This document shows positions 7,099 through 14,238 of a stretch of DNA of 14,951 nucleotides, piece after piece. How positions within the stretch are numbered: the stretch's first letter is position 1; each line of letters opens with the position of its first letter. A program made the position numbers and the translations under genes. The notes beneath the pieces are model-generated. The model worked only from the letters and a program-made list of their open reading frames with translations. It had not been told where the DNA came from and ran no database searches. The stretch comes from Firmicutes bacterium UBA4981 (GTDB taxonomy: Bacteria; Bacillota; SHA-98; UBA4971), in assembly GCA_002398515.1 (NCBI GenBank), contig DGZL01000058.1, forward strand, positions 709 through 15,659, in the 5' to 3' direction.

Positions 7099-8772
7099 TT
7101 AACCCCTGTAATAGACCACCCTTCTATTAGGTTCTTCTCCTATACTCGCTGATTTCACATGATATCTGCTTGCCAACTCATGTTGGAGTTTACGCACATA
7201 AGAGTTTTGTGGATTGAGTTCAATCGGACTGTCGAAGGCCTCCACTCTGGTAAGGGCGTCTTCTGCTTCTTTTAGAGCTTGCTCCTCGCCAAAGGCCCGG
7301 TCTGCGTCAAACACGTTCCTTAGGAAGTTAGTGATTTGAGCTACAGTATTACTACGGATAATGTGAATTGGCAGACCCCGTTTTTCCGCTTCGCGAATAG
7401 TCTTTGGCATTTTCCGATACTGGCCTTTCAGGGTCAGGACTATATCTGCCTGTCCCAAGTCTTTTGAAATGACTACAGGCAAGCCGGTATCATGAATGGC
7501 GTTCTCAATTCGATTTCTGCTCACTGCATAGGGGTAAAGCCTCAAGACGCCGCCATATCGCTCCGGGATAATATCCGGAGCCATCCAAATAGTGGCAGAA
7601 TCCCCATCCTCGGACAGGCCATGGTCTTCCGGATAGCGCTCCGTATCACGGCCTCGCCTGGGTTTTGCCCCTTCCCATGCAGGCTCGCGAGGGGCAAACT
7701 CTGCTATGTCAGGAGAGTGTTGATCATGGAATTTCTCTTCCTCGATGACTCTTATCTCACCGTCTACAGAACGACGCCTAACCTCCGGCCTTGGCGGAAT
7801 CCCTCTGAGAAGGAGATCTACCGTCTTTGCTACATCATGATGGATAGCGTATCCGTCACGATCCAAGATTTCGATGACAACATCAAAAGTAGGCGGTGCC
7901 TTTCTTTCCAATACTGTTTTCTGCGTACCCCTCTTACGAGCCTCTTCATCGCCAAGAGTAACCGCTTGTATGCCGCCTACCAGGTCAGACAAGGTGGGAT
8001 TCAAAACGAGGTTCTCCAGGGTATTGCCATGAGCGGTACCGATAAGTTGCACACCACGTTCAGCTATGGTCCTTGCAGCCTGAGCTTCAGCCTCTGTCCC
8101 TATCTCGTCAATCACAACTACTTCCGGCATATGATTTTCCACTGCCTCGATCATTACATCAGCCTGTCGCTGAGGTGTAGGAACCTGCATCCTACGGGCA
8201 CGTCCAATAGCCGGGTGGGGAATATCTCCGTCTCCCGCTATCTCATTTGAAGTATCCACAACAACCACGCGCTTATGGAATTCATCACTCAGCACACGCG
8301 CGACTTCCCGGAGGAGCGTGGTCTTGCCTACTCCGGGCTTTCCCAGAAGCAATATGCTCTTGCCTTGTTCTACCACATCCCGGACAATGTCGATTGTGCC
8401 GTAAACGGCTCTGCCGATTCTGCATGTAAGCCCAATAATATCACCATAGCGGTTACGTATCGCTGAAATTCTATGAAGAGTTCGCTCGATACCGGCTCTA
8501 TTGTCGTGTCCAAAAGCCCCCACGCGTTTCGTGAGGAACTCAATATCTTCACGCTTAACAGGGTTCCCGTCCAGGTACACGAATCTGCCTCTCGGGAACC
8601 TGGCTTCCGGTTGCCTCCCGAGGTCAAGGACGATTTCCAGAAGATCATCTAAATCTCCCATACCTTCAAGCTTATCCCTGAGCCTTGGTGGCAGCACCTC
8701 CAGCAGTTCATCGAGATTATCAGTTATCTCCCGTCGAGTCACAACTTGGCCGCATGAAATACTCTGACTCAT
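7099..8772 (-). CDS. R3H-domain AAA ATPase (Ycf45 / SpoIIIAA-like)
   Basis: This is a cytoplasmic P-loop ATPase of the family found in cyanobacteria and plastids as Ycf45 and related to SpoIIIAA. It is 557 residues from the ATG at 8772. An N-terminal region of about 110 residues resembles the SpoIIIAA start (TDNLDELLEVLPPRLRDKL). Walker A is GKPGVGKT (144-151) and Walker B is VVVIDEIGTEAEA (218-230), followed by the sensor segment GTAHGNTLENL. A charged linker spans about 333-390, and a second folded segment covers about 395-510. A C-terminal R3H nucleic-acid-binding domain (about 521-557) has the Arg527-x3-His531 motif. GTG at 8775 or an upstream TTG at 8808 are possible alternative starts. 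The cellular role is not established. It occupies the place of tmk in the B. subtilis order. Confidence 0.88.
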   Translation of the reverse strand: MSQSISCGQVVTRREITDNLDELLEVLPPRLRDKLEGMGDLDDLLEIVLDLGRQPEARFPRGRFVYLDGNPVKREDIEFLTKRVGAFGHDNRAGIERTLHRISAIRNRYGDIIGLTCRIGRAVYGTIDIVRDVVEQGKSILLLGKPGVGKTTLLREVARVLSDEFHKRVVVVDTSNEIAGDGDIPHPAIGRARRMQVPTPQRQADVMIEAVENHMPEVVVIDEIGTEAEAQAARTIAERGVQLIGTAHGNTLENLVLNPTLSDLVGGIQAVTLGDEEARKRGTQKTVLERKAPPTFDVVIEILDRDGYAIHHDVAKTVDLLLRGIPPRPEVRRRSVDGEIRVIEEEKFHDQHSPDIAEFAPREPAWEGAKPRRGRDTERYPEDHGLSEDGDSATIWMAPDIIPERYGGVLRLYPYAVSRNRIENAIHDTGLPVVISKDLGQADIVLTLKGQYRKMPKTIREAEKRGLPIHIIRSNTVAQITNFLRNVFDADRAFGEEQALKEAEDALTRVEAFDSPIELNPQNSYVRKLQHELASRYHVKSASIGEEPNRRVVYYRG

Positions 8773-8855
8773 CACAGGCGGCCTTTCCCCCCTTTCTATA
8801 CACAGCAAGGGTTTTCTCAGCCTGAGCCACTTAAGATATTAGCTTTCCCCGGTAC

Positions 8856-10373
8856 CTATGCGACAACAAGAACGCAATTATCTTTGACGCCATGGAATCG
8901 AACTCCGCAAGATGCGGCATGGACCATGAAATCCCTTAGAGCGCCGGTAATCTCTTGGCCGGGACAAACAAGGATAATCCCGGGCGGATAGGGTACAATG
9001 GTGTCCGCGGATATCCTGCCTGTAGCTCTCGCCACCTCAACCTGCTCCCATTTGGAGAACACGGCTTCCCGTGGCGTCATCACTTGCTTAGGCAGGTCTT
9101 TAAGTACATGGCTCAAATCTGCCAGGACAGAGCCTATGTCACTCCCTTGTGTTATTGCCTTCTCTCGCCTTTGATTGTCATTCTCAGCAATCTCAGAAAG
9201 GGCCTCCGCAAGTGCTGAGATATCCTGTTCCGTGTCCATCATGGTGAGGATGGCAATTATATTCACTATGTCCGCGAATTCCACTTCAGTACTGTGTTTC
9301 TCCCTAAGCCTCTCCGCTACTTCAAACCCTGTCATGTGAAGACCGTCTAAAGATACCACCAATTTCGTGGGATCATGTCTGAACCCCTTTGAGGCCACAT
9401 CCTCCTCTGTAAGGCACCTGATGCCGCGACTCTCGTTAAGCTTCAGTTGAGCCTTCCGCGCTGCGTCAATCACCCGGCCAAGGAGTTCACATCCCTGCGT
9501 TGCAGCCAGCTTCCGGGCTATGTCCAATGACGCCATCAGTATATATGACGGGCTTGTGGTCTCTATAACCTTAAGAGCCCTGGAGATATCCTGATCCGGC
9601 ACCCTGCCGCCTTTGAGATGGAGGAAGGATGTCTGGGTCATAGCAGGCAGCGTCTTATGTGCCCCGGATATCACAAGATCCGCTCCCACTTCAAGCCCGG
9701 AAAGCGGCAAATCCTTATGAAAAGGCAAATGTGGCCCGTGCGCTTCATCTATTAATGCTATTTTATCATAGTCATGAGTTAGAGCCACCAAAAGGTCAAC
9801 CCTTGGAGAGACACCGTAGAAGTTAGGATTCGTGAAAATGACACCTCGCACATCAGGATGCTCGTCCAGGACATGTCTGAGAGAGTCCGGGGTGGGGCCT
9901 AACGGAATCTGAAACTCCTTGTCCACCTCTACGTCAATATAAACCGGATAGGCTCCGGTAAGTATCAATCCTCCGATAACGGCCTTATGAACATCGCGAG
10001 ATACAGCAATCTTATCACCAGGTTTTGAGATGGCAAGTACCGCACTTTGAATACTGCATGTTGAGCCATTCACGATGAAAAAAGTCTTATCAGCGCCAAA
10101 GGCGTCTGCTGCTAAGCGCTGCGCTTCCCCAATCGCACCTTGCGGAGCATGCAGGTCATCTAAACCGGGGAGTTCAGTCACATCTCCTATGAGACACTGG
10201 GTTATCAATAGGTCAGCAAGGCCTGAGCCGGCGATAACAGGATTTCGCCCCCCTTTATGCCCGGGGAAATGAAACCTCCTCGTTTCCTTTTCTATATACT
10301 CTTTGATCGCTCTGATAATAGGGGTGGCATACTGTTGCTCTCTATCACCGCCACATCTATTCCTATTGCTCAG
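8856..10373 (-). CDS. Orn/Lys/Arg decarboxylase family PLP enzyme (YaaO-like), probable CTG start
   Basis: This is a fold-type I PLP-dependent enzyme of the Orn/Lys/Arg decarboxylase group. The substrate is not decided by sequence: lysine, arginine or ornithine are all possible. Residues 34-42, FHFPGHKGG, are the family's N-terminal hallmark. GDVTELPGLDDLH, VNGST, DEAHGPH (209-215) and SGAHKTLPA with PLP lysine Lys240 follow. The C-terminal decarboxylase domain is present. The first conventional start (TTG at 10208) would remove the FHFPGHKGG segment, while the frame stays open upstream to a TAA just before 10417. There is no in-frame ATG, GTG or TTG in this stretch. A perfect AAGGAGG (10382-10388) lies 8 nt before a CTG at 10373, so a CTG start giving 505 residues is the best reading. 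It is 30 nt downstream of gin. Confidence 0.85.
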   Translation of the reverse strand: MSNRNRCGGDREQQYATPIIRAIKEYIEKETRRFHFPGHKGGRNPVIAGSGLADLLITQCLIGDVTELPGLDDLHAPQGAIGEAQRLAADAFGADKTFFIVNGSTCSIQSAVLAISKPGDKIAVSRDVHKAVIGGLILTGAYPVYIDVEVDKEFQIPLGPTPDSLRHVLDEHPDVRGVIFTNPNFYGVSPRVDLLVALTHDYDKIALIDEAHGPHLPFHKDLPLSGLEVGADLVISGAHKTLPAMTQTSFLHLKGGRVPDQDISRALKVIETTSPSYILMASLDIARKLAATQGCELLGRVIDAARKAQLKLNESRGIRCLTEEDVASKGFRHDPTKLVVSLDGLHMTGFEVAERLREKHSTEVEFADIVNIIAILTMMDTEQDISALAEALSEIAENDNQRREKAITQGSDIGSVLADLSHVLKDLPKQVMTPREAVFSKWEQVEVARATGRISADTIVPYPPGIILVCPGQEITGALRDFMVHAASCGVRFHGVKDNCVLVVA

Positions 10374-10403
10374 CGGTATCGCCTCCTTGGTAAGAAGGTC
10401 CCC

Positions 10404-10697
10404 TTATTCTCCGTGATCTTCTCTGTGATCATAGCCTTCCCCTTTGTCTTGGTTCTTCCTGCACAAGACCTCAGCCAGTACAGGGTTCCAAAGCTCTTTT
10501 AACTTCTCCGTAATTGCGGAGTATTCTTCATCGGATACGTCAATCTGAGAGATAGTCTCCATACATTCAAGGCATAATACTCTACCGAGGACAGTAACCC
10601 CGGGAGATTCTGAAGACTTACCGCAAAGCAGGCAAAACTCGCTCGTTGCCTGCTTTGTCCAAGGAATATCATTACCGCAATTGCCTGCTGGATGCAC
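10404..10697 (-). CDS. gin: Sigma-G inhibitor Gin (CsfB) family
   Basis: Gin/CsfB is a small zinc-binding anti-sigma factor that in B. subtilis restrains sigma-G before engulfment ends and also acts on sigma-E. The 97-residue product has the family zinc pairs FCLLCGK (Cys22, Cys25) and LCLECME (Cys42, Cys45). They are followed by the conserved stretch VSDEEYSAITEKLKELW. It is longer than the 64-residue B. subtilis CsfB, with about 20 extra residues in front and a charged C-terminal tail. The start is GTG at 10697, with GGTGAT 5 nt upstream. It heads the minus-strand cluster directly before the yaaO-like gene, the same relative position as csfB in B. subtilis. That position supports the assignment strongly. 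Confidence 0.85.
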   Translation of the reverse strand: MHPAGNCGNDIPWTKQATSEFCLLCGKSSESPGVTVLGRVLCLECMETISQIDVSDEEYSAITEKLKELWNPVLAEVLCRKNQDKGEGYDHREDHGE

Positions 10698-10798
10698 TTA
10701 AGATCACCGCCTGAACTTGCACGGGCTACTTATGCCCGGCTTCGTTATATTTCGCATTATTGGACATACTTCCTGCCATTATTAGCATTTCTCGGTCT

Positions 10799-10827
10799 AG
10801 AATATGAATAGAGACACGTCTTAGCAA
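10799..10827 (-). promoter_or_regulatory. Candidate promoter for gin and downstream genes
   Basis: On the minus strand TTGCTA (10822-10827) and TATTCT (10799-10804) are 17 bases apart. Each hexamer matches only four of six consensus positions, so this is a weak candidate. No convincing sigma-F or sigma-G type site was found in the same gap. The gap (10698-10957) must also hold the divergent promoter of the symporter, which I could not place with confidence. Confidence 0.3.
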
Positions 10828-10933
10828 ACTTGTCATTGATATAAAGATACTATGGCATAATGTGGAAGACACTTACAGAGGAATCGAAGGACCTTTGACG
10901 AATTCTCTTCGTGACAGCAAACGAGGGGAGGTG

Positions 10934-10953
10934 TGCGCGCACTTTTGCGCGCA
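10934..10953 (+). promoter_or_regulatory. Hairpin between Shine-Dalgarno and start codon of the symporter gene
   Basis: Two copies of the self-complementary octamer TGCGCGCA (10934-10941 and 10946-10953) flank CTTT, giving an 8-bp GC-rich hairpin with a four-base loop. It lies between GGGGAGGTG (10924-10932) and ATG (10958). If folded, it reduces an otherwise excessive spacing of about 27 nt to roughly 7 nt. Confidence 0.6.
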
Positions 10954-10957
10954 GATC

Positions 10958-12283
10958 ATGAAAACCTGGAAGAAAGTTGCATATAGCTTCGGTTCCCTTG
11001 GCGCTGCAGTGCCTTATCAGGCAGTCCAGACGTACATAATCTTCTTTTATGCGGACGTGATGAAGCTCCCTATTGAGCTTGTGGGCTACACAATGATTCT
11101 ATATGGAATCTGGAATGCGATTAACGATCCTCTCTTTGGATATCTATCTGATCGCACACGCACAAGATGGGGACGGCGAATTCCGTACATCGCCGGCGGT
11201 CTCATACCGCTGGTCCTTGTCTTCATATTCTTGTGGATCCCACCGCTGGGTGCAGCAGATGGTAATTACATTCCTCTGTTCATATACTTTACGATAATGA
11301 TGTTCTTGTTTGACGGCCTCTTCACCCTGGTCGTTCTTAACTGGACAGCCTTGTTCCCAGAGATGTTCACCGGCCTTAAGGACCGGTCTATCGTGTCAAT
11401 GTGGCGGCAGCTCTTCGGAAATGTCGGCCTGATTATCGGTATTGCGCTGGCGCCCATGATCTATGGGAAACTGGGATGGCAATCCATGGCAATCATCTTT
11501 GGGATATTGACTGCTATTTCACTGGGAATCTCTCTCCTCGGAAGCAAAGAAGCAGACCCTCTGGAATACGAGGAACCCCTTGATGTGCTCCCTGCTCTAA
11601 AATACACCCTGCAAAACAAGTCCTTCATGACGTACGTCATTCCGTATATGCTGATTCAGTTTACCTTCGTTATGATTATGGCGATGGTGCCTTTCCAGGC
11701 AAAGTACGTGCTCCATATCGCGGAAGAGCAATCTACCCTTATTTTAGGAGTGGCCTTTCTTACGGTGTTTATAGCGCTCCTTCCCTGGACCAAGTACATA
11801 ATCAAAGCAGGTCCAAAACAAGCGGCGTCCCGAGCTATTGCCTTGTTCGCCGTCGCTTTGATACCGTTTGGCCTTGCCCGCAGCTTCACAACAGGCATAA
11901 TAGGAGGCGCGCTAGTCGGCGCAGGGCTGGCAGGGCTTTTGCTTCTCTTTGACACACTGTTGATAGCGGATGTCATTGATGAGGATCAGCTTCACACAGG
12001 TCAAAGGCGCGAAGGCATGTACTTTGGGGCGAACGCCCTTTTCATCCGGCTTGCTATTTCAGTCCAAGCCCTGGTTATGAGTCAGGTTTTAAAGGCCGGC
12101 GGATATGACCCCAACCTCCCGTCACAGCCCGCCTCTATAGTGACAGGTATTAGGTCACTGATGTCTGTGATTCCTATCATTGCGCTCGTTGCTGCCTTCC
12201 TCGTGTTCAGAATGTATCCGCTCGACGGAGATAAGCTGGTAACAATGAAGAAAGAACTTGAATCCGCAGCCAAAACACCTTGA
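10958..12283 (+). CDS. GPH-family (MFS) sugar/cation symporter
   Basis: This is a membrane transporter of the glycoside-pentoside-hexuronide:cation symporter family (MelB/XylP-like) within the major facilitator superfamily, 441 residues with about 12 hydrophobic segments. The signature YGIWNAINDPLFGYLSDRT followed by RTRWGRRIPYI is the classic GPH loop between helices 2 and 3. The usual MKTWKKVAYSFGSLG start fixes the N-terminus at ATG 10958. The frame is open 32 codons further upstream, but that extension looks unlike the family and is probably leader. The ribosome binding site is distant and may be brought close by a hairpin. The gene stands alone, divergent from gin and convergent with cotJ, and ends at a strong terminator. 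The substrate cannot be told from sequence. Confidence 0.92.
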   Translation: MKTWKKVAYSFGSLGAAVPYQAVQTYIIFFYADVMKLPIELVGYTMILYGIWNAINDPLFGYLSDRTRTRWGRRIPYIAGGLIPLVLVFIFLWIPPLGAADGNYIPLFIYFTIMMFLFDGLFTLVVLNWTALFPEMFTGLKDRSIVSMWRQLFGNVGLIIGIALAPMIYGKLGWQSMAIIFGILTAISLGISLLGSKEADPLEYEEPLDVLPALKYTLQNKSFMTYVIPYMLIQFTFVMIMAMVPFQAKYVLHIAEEQSTLILGVAFLTVFIALLPWTKYIIKAGPKQAASRAIALFAVALIPFGLARSFTTGIIGGALVGAGLAGLLLLFDTLLIADVIDEDQLHTGQRREGMYFGANALFIRLAISVQALVMSQVLKAGGYDPNLPSQPASIVTGIRSLMSVIPIIALVAAFLVFRMYPLDGDKLVTMKKELESAAKTP

Positions 12284-12333
12284 GGCGACTGACACTCCAT
12301 GGAGGAAGCGGAGGAATCGCATCTGATAGGACA

Positions 12334-12364
12334 GCGCCGGGCGAATCACCCGGCGCATTTTCTT
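12334..12364 (+). terminator. Rho-independent terminator of the symporter gene
   Basis: GCGCCGGG (12334-12341) and CCCGGCGC (12349-12356) form an 8-bp perfect GC stem with a 7-base loop, followed by ATTTTCTT. It lies about 50 bases after the symporter stop. The reverse direction has no T-run. Confidence 0.9.
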
Positions 12365-12379
12365 GCACAAACCAATGGT

Positions 12380-12410
12380 TGCAGCTCTTAACCGAAATAT
12401 GCAGCTCTTA
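12380..12410. repeat. 11-bp direct repeat at the 3' end of cotJC
   Basis: TGCAGCTCTTA occurs at 12380-12390 and again at 12400-12410. The second copy contains the cotJC stop codon. It reads as TAAGAGCTGCA twice on the minus strand. A small tandem duplication is the simplest explanation. Confidence 0.7.
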
Positions 12411-12983
12411 GTAGAATACCTTCTTCGATGACATCCAATCATGCACCAAGTTGAGGGTTTCGCCGAATCTCTGGAAATGGACAATCTCTCTTTCGCGTAA
12501 GAATCTTAATGTGTCTGTGACATCCGGGTCATCTGAAAGATTGATGAGATACTCGTAAGTCGCGCGAGCCTTCTGTTCCGCTGCCATGTCCTCATGGAGA
12601 TCCGCGATTGGATCCCCTTTTGACTGAATATATGTCGCTGTCCAGGGAGCGCCTGCCGCGTTCACGAAATAGAGGGCTTTATCATGATCAGCATAGTACG
12701 GGTCTAGGCCTGCAGCCTTGATCTGCTCCACTGTAGCATTACGTATTAAGTTATAGACAAGGGTTGCGACAATCTCCATGTGCGCCAGCTCTTCTGTGCC
12801 GATGTCAGTCAGAACTGCTTTCGCCTGGGGTATTGGCATAGTGTAGCGCTGCGTCAAGTACCTTAAGGATGCAGCAAGTTCACCGTCAGGCCCGCCATAT
12901 TGAGTAATGACGTCTTTTGCAAGTCGAGGATTGGTGCTAGACACCCTCGCAGGATATTCAAGCTTCTTTTCGTATATCCACAT
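12408..12983 (-). CDS. cotJC: Spore coat protein CotJC (manganese catalase family)
   Basis: CotJC is a ferritin-like, manganese-catalase family protein associated with the spore coat; in B. subtilis it is made in the mother cell under sigma-E. The 191-residue product has the family start MWIYEKKLEYPARV. The metal-ligand helices include ELAASLRYL, GTEELAHME (Glu and His ligands), EDMAAEQKARATYEYL and REREIVHFQRF. The four-helix core is complete. The ATG at 12983 is preferred over the GTG at 12992, because GGGGAGGAG lies 8 nt upstream and CotJC proteins begin MW-YEKK. It is the third gene of cotJABC, 5 nt after cotJB. Whether it has catalase activity in this organism is inferred from the family. 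Confidence 0.95.
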   Translation of the reverse strand: MWIYEKKLEYPARVSSTNPRLAKDVITQYGGPDGELAASLRYLTQRYTMPIPQAKAVLTDIGTEELAHMEIVATLVYNLIRNATVEQIKAAGLDPYYADHDKALYFVNAAGAPWTATYIQSKGDPIADLHEDMAAEQKARATYEYLINLSDDPDVTDTLRFLREREIVHFQRFGETLNLVHDWMSSKKVFY

Positions 12984-12988
12984 TACTT

Positions 12989-13273
12989 TCACTCCTCCCC
13001 ATAAGGCTTACAGTCGTTGAAGTTGACTTCCCACGGCCACGGGCTCTCAATCCAGCGCCATGTGTTCCCTTGATTGAGTCCGAATCCGAAGTTCATGAGA
13101 GGGCCGTACCGGGCTTCGAATTCTGCTTTTGCTTTCATGAGTTCCTGTGAGACTGCAGCAAAGTCGGTAAGCGCGCAGCTATCATCAGGATGTGTGTCCA
13201 AGAACAAGTTAAGGTCAATAGCTGCAAATTCCAGCTCCATGATTCTTAGGAGGGCAGACTGCCTATTATTCAT
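12989..13273 (-). CDS. cotJB: Spore coat protein CotJB
   Basis: CotJB is a small spore-coat morphogenesis partner of CotJC. The 94-residue protein begins MNNRQSALLRIMELEFAAIDLNLFLDTHP. It ends with the family's tryptophan-rich segment (WRWIESPWPWEVNF). The ATG at 13273 is chosen because GGAGGG lies 6 nt upstream and the family starts here, although the frame is open 10 codons further. It overlaps the end of cotJA by 8 nt and sits 5 nt before cotJC. Confidence 0.94.
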   Translation of the reverse strand: MNNRQSALLRIMELEFAAIDLNLFLDTHPDDSCALTDFAAVSQELMKAKAEFEARYGPLMNFGFGLNQGNTWRWIESPWPWEVNFNDCKPYGEE

Positions 13274-13499
13274 TGTTATCCCTCCGTTCGAAGTCTTCGG
13301 CACATATTACGCCCTTACCGGGCTTGTATGGCCTGATCAGTTCCTGGAAAATTGCGCCTTTCCTCAAGCCTTCCTGGGGACTAAGCACTTTCTGATAACG
13401 CTGAGGCATTATGTACGCTCTGGCAAGCTCCCAGGCGGGCAACCCGGCAGATACCTCTGTTTCAGGGTTTTCTGTAGACTTTTTAGTCTCTTCCGACAT
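13266..13499 (-). CDS. cotJA: Spore coat-associated protein CotJA
   Basis: CotJA is the first protein of the cotJ operon and is needed with CotJC for coat assembly in B. subtilis. The 77-residue product is hydrophilic at its N-terminus. It then carries the conserved core LARAYIMPQRYQKVLSPQEGL, continuing to IFQELIRPYKPG. The ATG at 13499 has AGGAGGT 7 nt upstream; an 18-codon upstream extension of the frame has no such support. In other spore formers the operon is sigma-E controlled. I could not find a convincing sigma-E promoter upstream here. Confidence 0.93.
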   Translation of the reverse strand: MSEETKKSTENPETEVSAGLPAWELARAYIMPQRYQKVLSPQEGLRKGAIFQELIRPYKPGKGVICAEDFERRDNNE

Positions 13500-13519
13500 T
13501 CTTATTACCTCCTGAATCG

Positions 13520-13536
13520 AGTTGACAGAATCAACT
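13520..13536. repeat. Inverted repeat upstream of cotJA
   Basis: AGTTGA (13520-13525) and TCAACT (13531-13536) are perfect inverted arms around CAGAA, ending about nine bases upstream of the cotJA ribosome binding site. It could be a regulator site or a leader hairpin. Confidence 0.4.
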
Positions 13537-13687
13537 ATGTCGACAATCAGCAAAGGCCGATATCAGCCCTGATTTAACAGAACAGGATATCCCTTTGCGA
13601 ATTGACTCCTGTGACAATGTATTCAGGGATGTCCCTAAGGGTTAGTCACATATCCCCATTATATTGAGGGATTTGCCAAACAAGGGA

Positions 13688-13716
13688 TTGACAGGAGACA
13701 GAGTATTTTGTATTAT
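13688..13716 (+). promoter_or_regulatory. sigma-A promoter of the RNase H-like/thioesterase pair
   Basis: TTGACA (13688-13693) is a perfect -35 hexamer. It is followed after 17 bases by TATTAT (13711-13716), one mismatch from consensus. Transcription should start near 13723, about 27 nt before the chosen ATG. Confidence 0.85.
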
Positions 13717-13749
13717 TGATATGGGAACATATGTTTGGGGGTGTCGAAG

Positions 13750-14238
13750 ATGTGTGCCACGATGGCGGCATTGTTCGCCGAAAATGCGCATCCTTTGGAG
13801 AGACTACAGAATAGAAGGTCAGGTTCCCAGACAATGAAGGTAATTGTGCGCGTTATGCGTGCTCGAGACAATACAGGCATCAACGCAACTGTACTCTTTG
13901 CCTCAGACAAAGGGGAACCTATCCGAGAAATACGATATGACTTCTCTAAGGTCTCGTTGGAAGAAGCAGGTCTCCGAGCCTCGTTGGAATCTCTAAAGAT
14001 CACCAGAAGGTATCGGGCAAAACATATAGTAATCTATATTGACAATGAACGAGTTGCTTCAATCGCGAACGGAACTGACATCCCCCCTCCTGACCTTATC
14101 GGCCTTGCGTTGCAGTTGAGAGCATTCTGCCATTCATTCAAGTCTGTTATTATTAAATACGGCACTTCAGGGACGACTCCGAGCTTGCTCCGTTTGCATA
14201 AGTCCGGCAAGAAAGGGCAGTTGAGCCATGTTTTATGA
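13750..14238 (+). CDS. RNase H-fold (reverse-transcriptase-like) domain protein
   Basis: The protein is 162 residues long. From about residue 29 it shows the order of a ribonuclease H fold: a strand pair with Asp40 (VIVRVMRARDNTG), strands ATVLFASDKGEPIREIRYDF, a helix with Glu72 (SLEEAGLRASLESL), and a strand ending in Asp98 (HIVIYIDNERVASIANG). The final helices resemble RNase HI-like proteins. The fourth catalytic residue is not evident, so activity is uncertain. ATG at 13750 is chosen because GGGGGTG lies 6 nt upstream; ATG at 13834, starting MKVIVRV, would match the domain boundary better. It overlaps the next gene by 11 nt. The fold assignment is my pattern match, not a search result. 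Confidence 0.6.
   Translation: MCATMAALFAENAHPLERLQNRRSGSQTMKVIVRVMRARDNTGINATVLFASDKGEPIREIRYDFSKVSLEEAGLRASLESLKITRRYRAKHIVIYIDNERVASIANGTDIPPPDLIGLALQLRAFCHSFKSVIIKYGTSGTTPSLLRLHKSGKKGQLSHVL

Noticed and set aside
7492..8250. 252-codon open frame antisense to the R3H ATPase
   Set aside because: It is fully covered by the well-supported ATPase on the other strand, with no ribosome binding site or family features. It is a by-product of the codon use of the real gene.
10830..10861. Possible symporter promoter TTGTCA ... CATAAT
   Set aside because: The spacing is 20 bases, and alternative pairings give 12-14 bases. None is convincing.
10862..10957. N-terminal 32-residue extension of the symporter
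   Set aside because: It is unlike GPH-family N-termini and contains the Shine-Dalgarno and hairpin. The normal family start is ATG 10958.
13500..13680. Search for a sigma-E or sigma-K promoter for cotJABC
   Set aside because: AATACATT near 13616-13623 (minus strand) resembles a sigma-E -10 element, but no matching -35 lies at the right distance. TATAAT near 13658-13663 also lacks a -35. No promoter is called.
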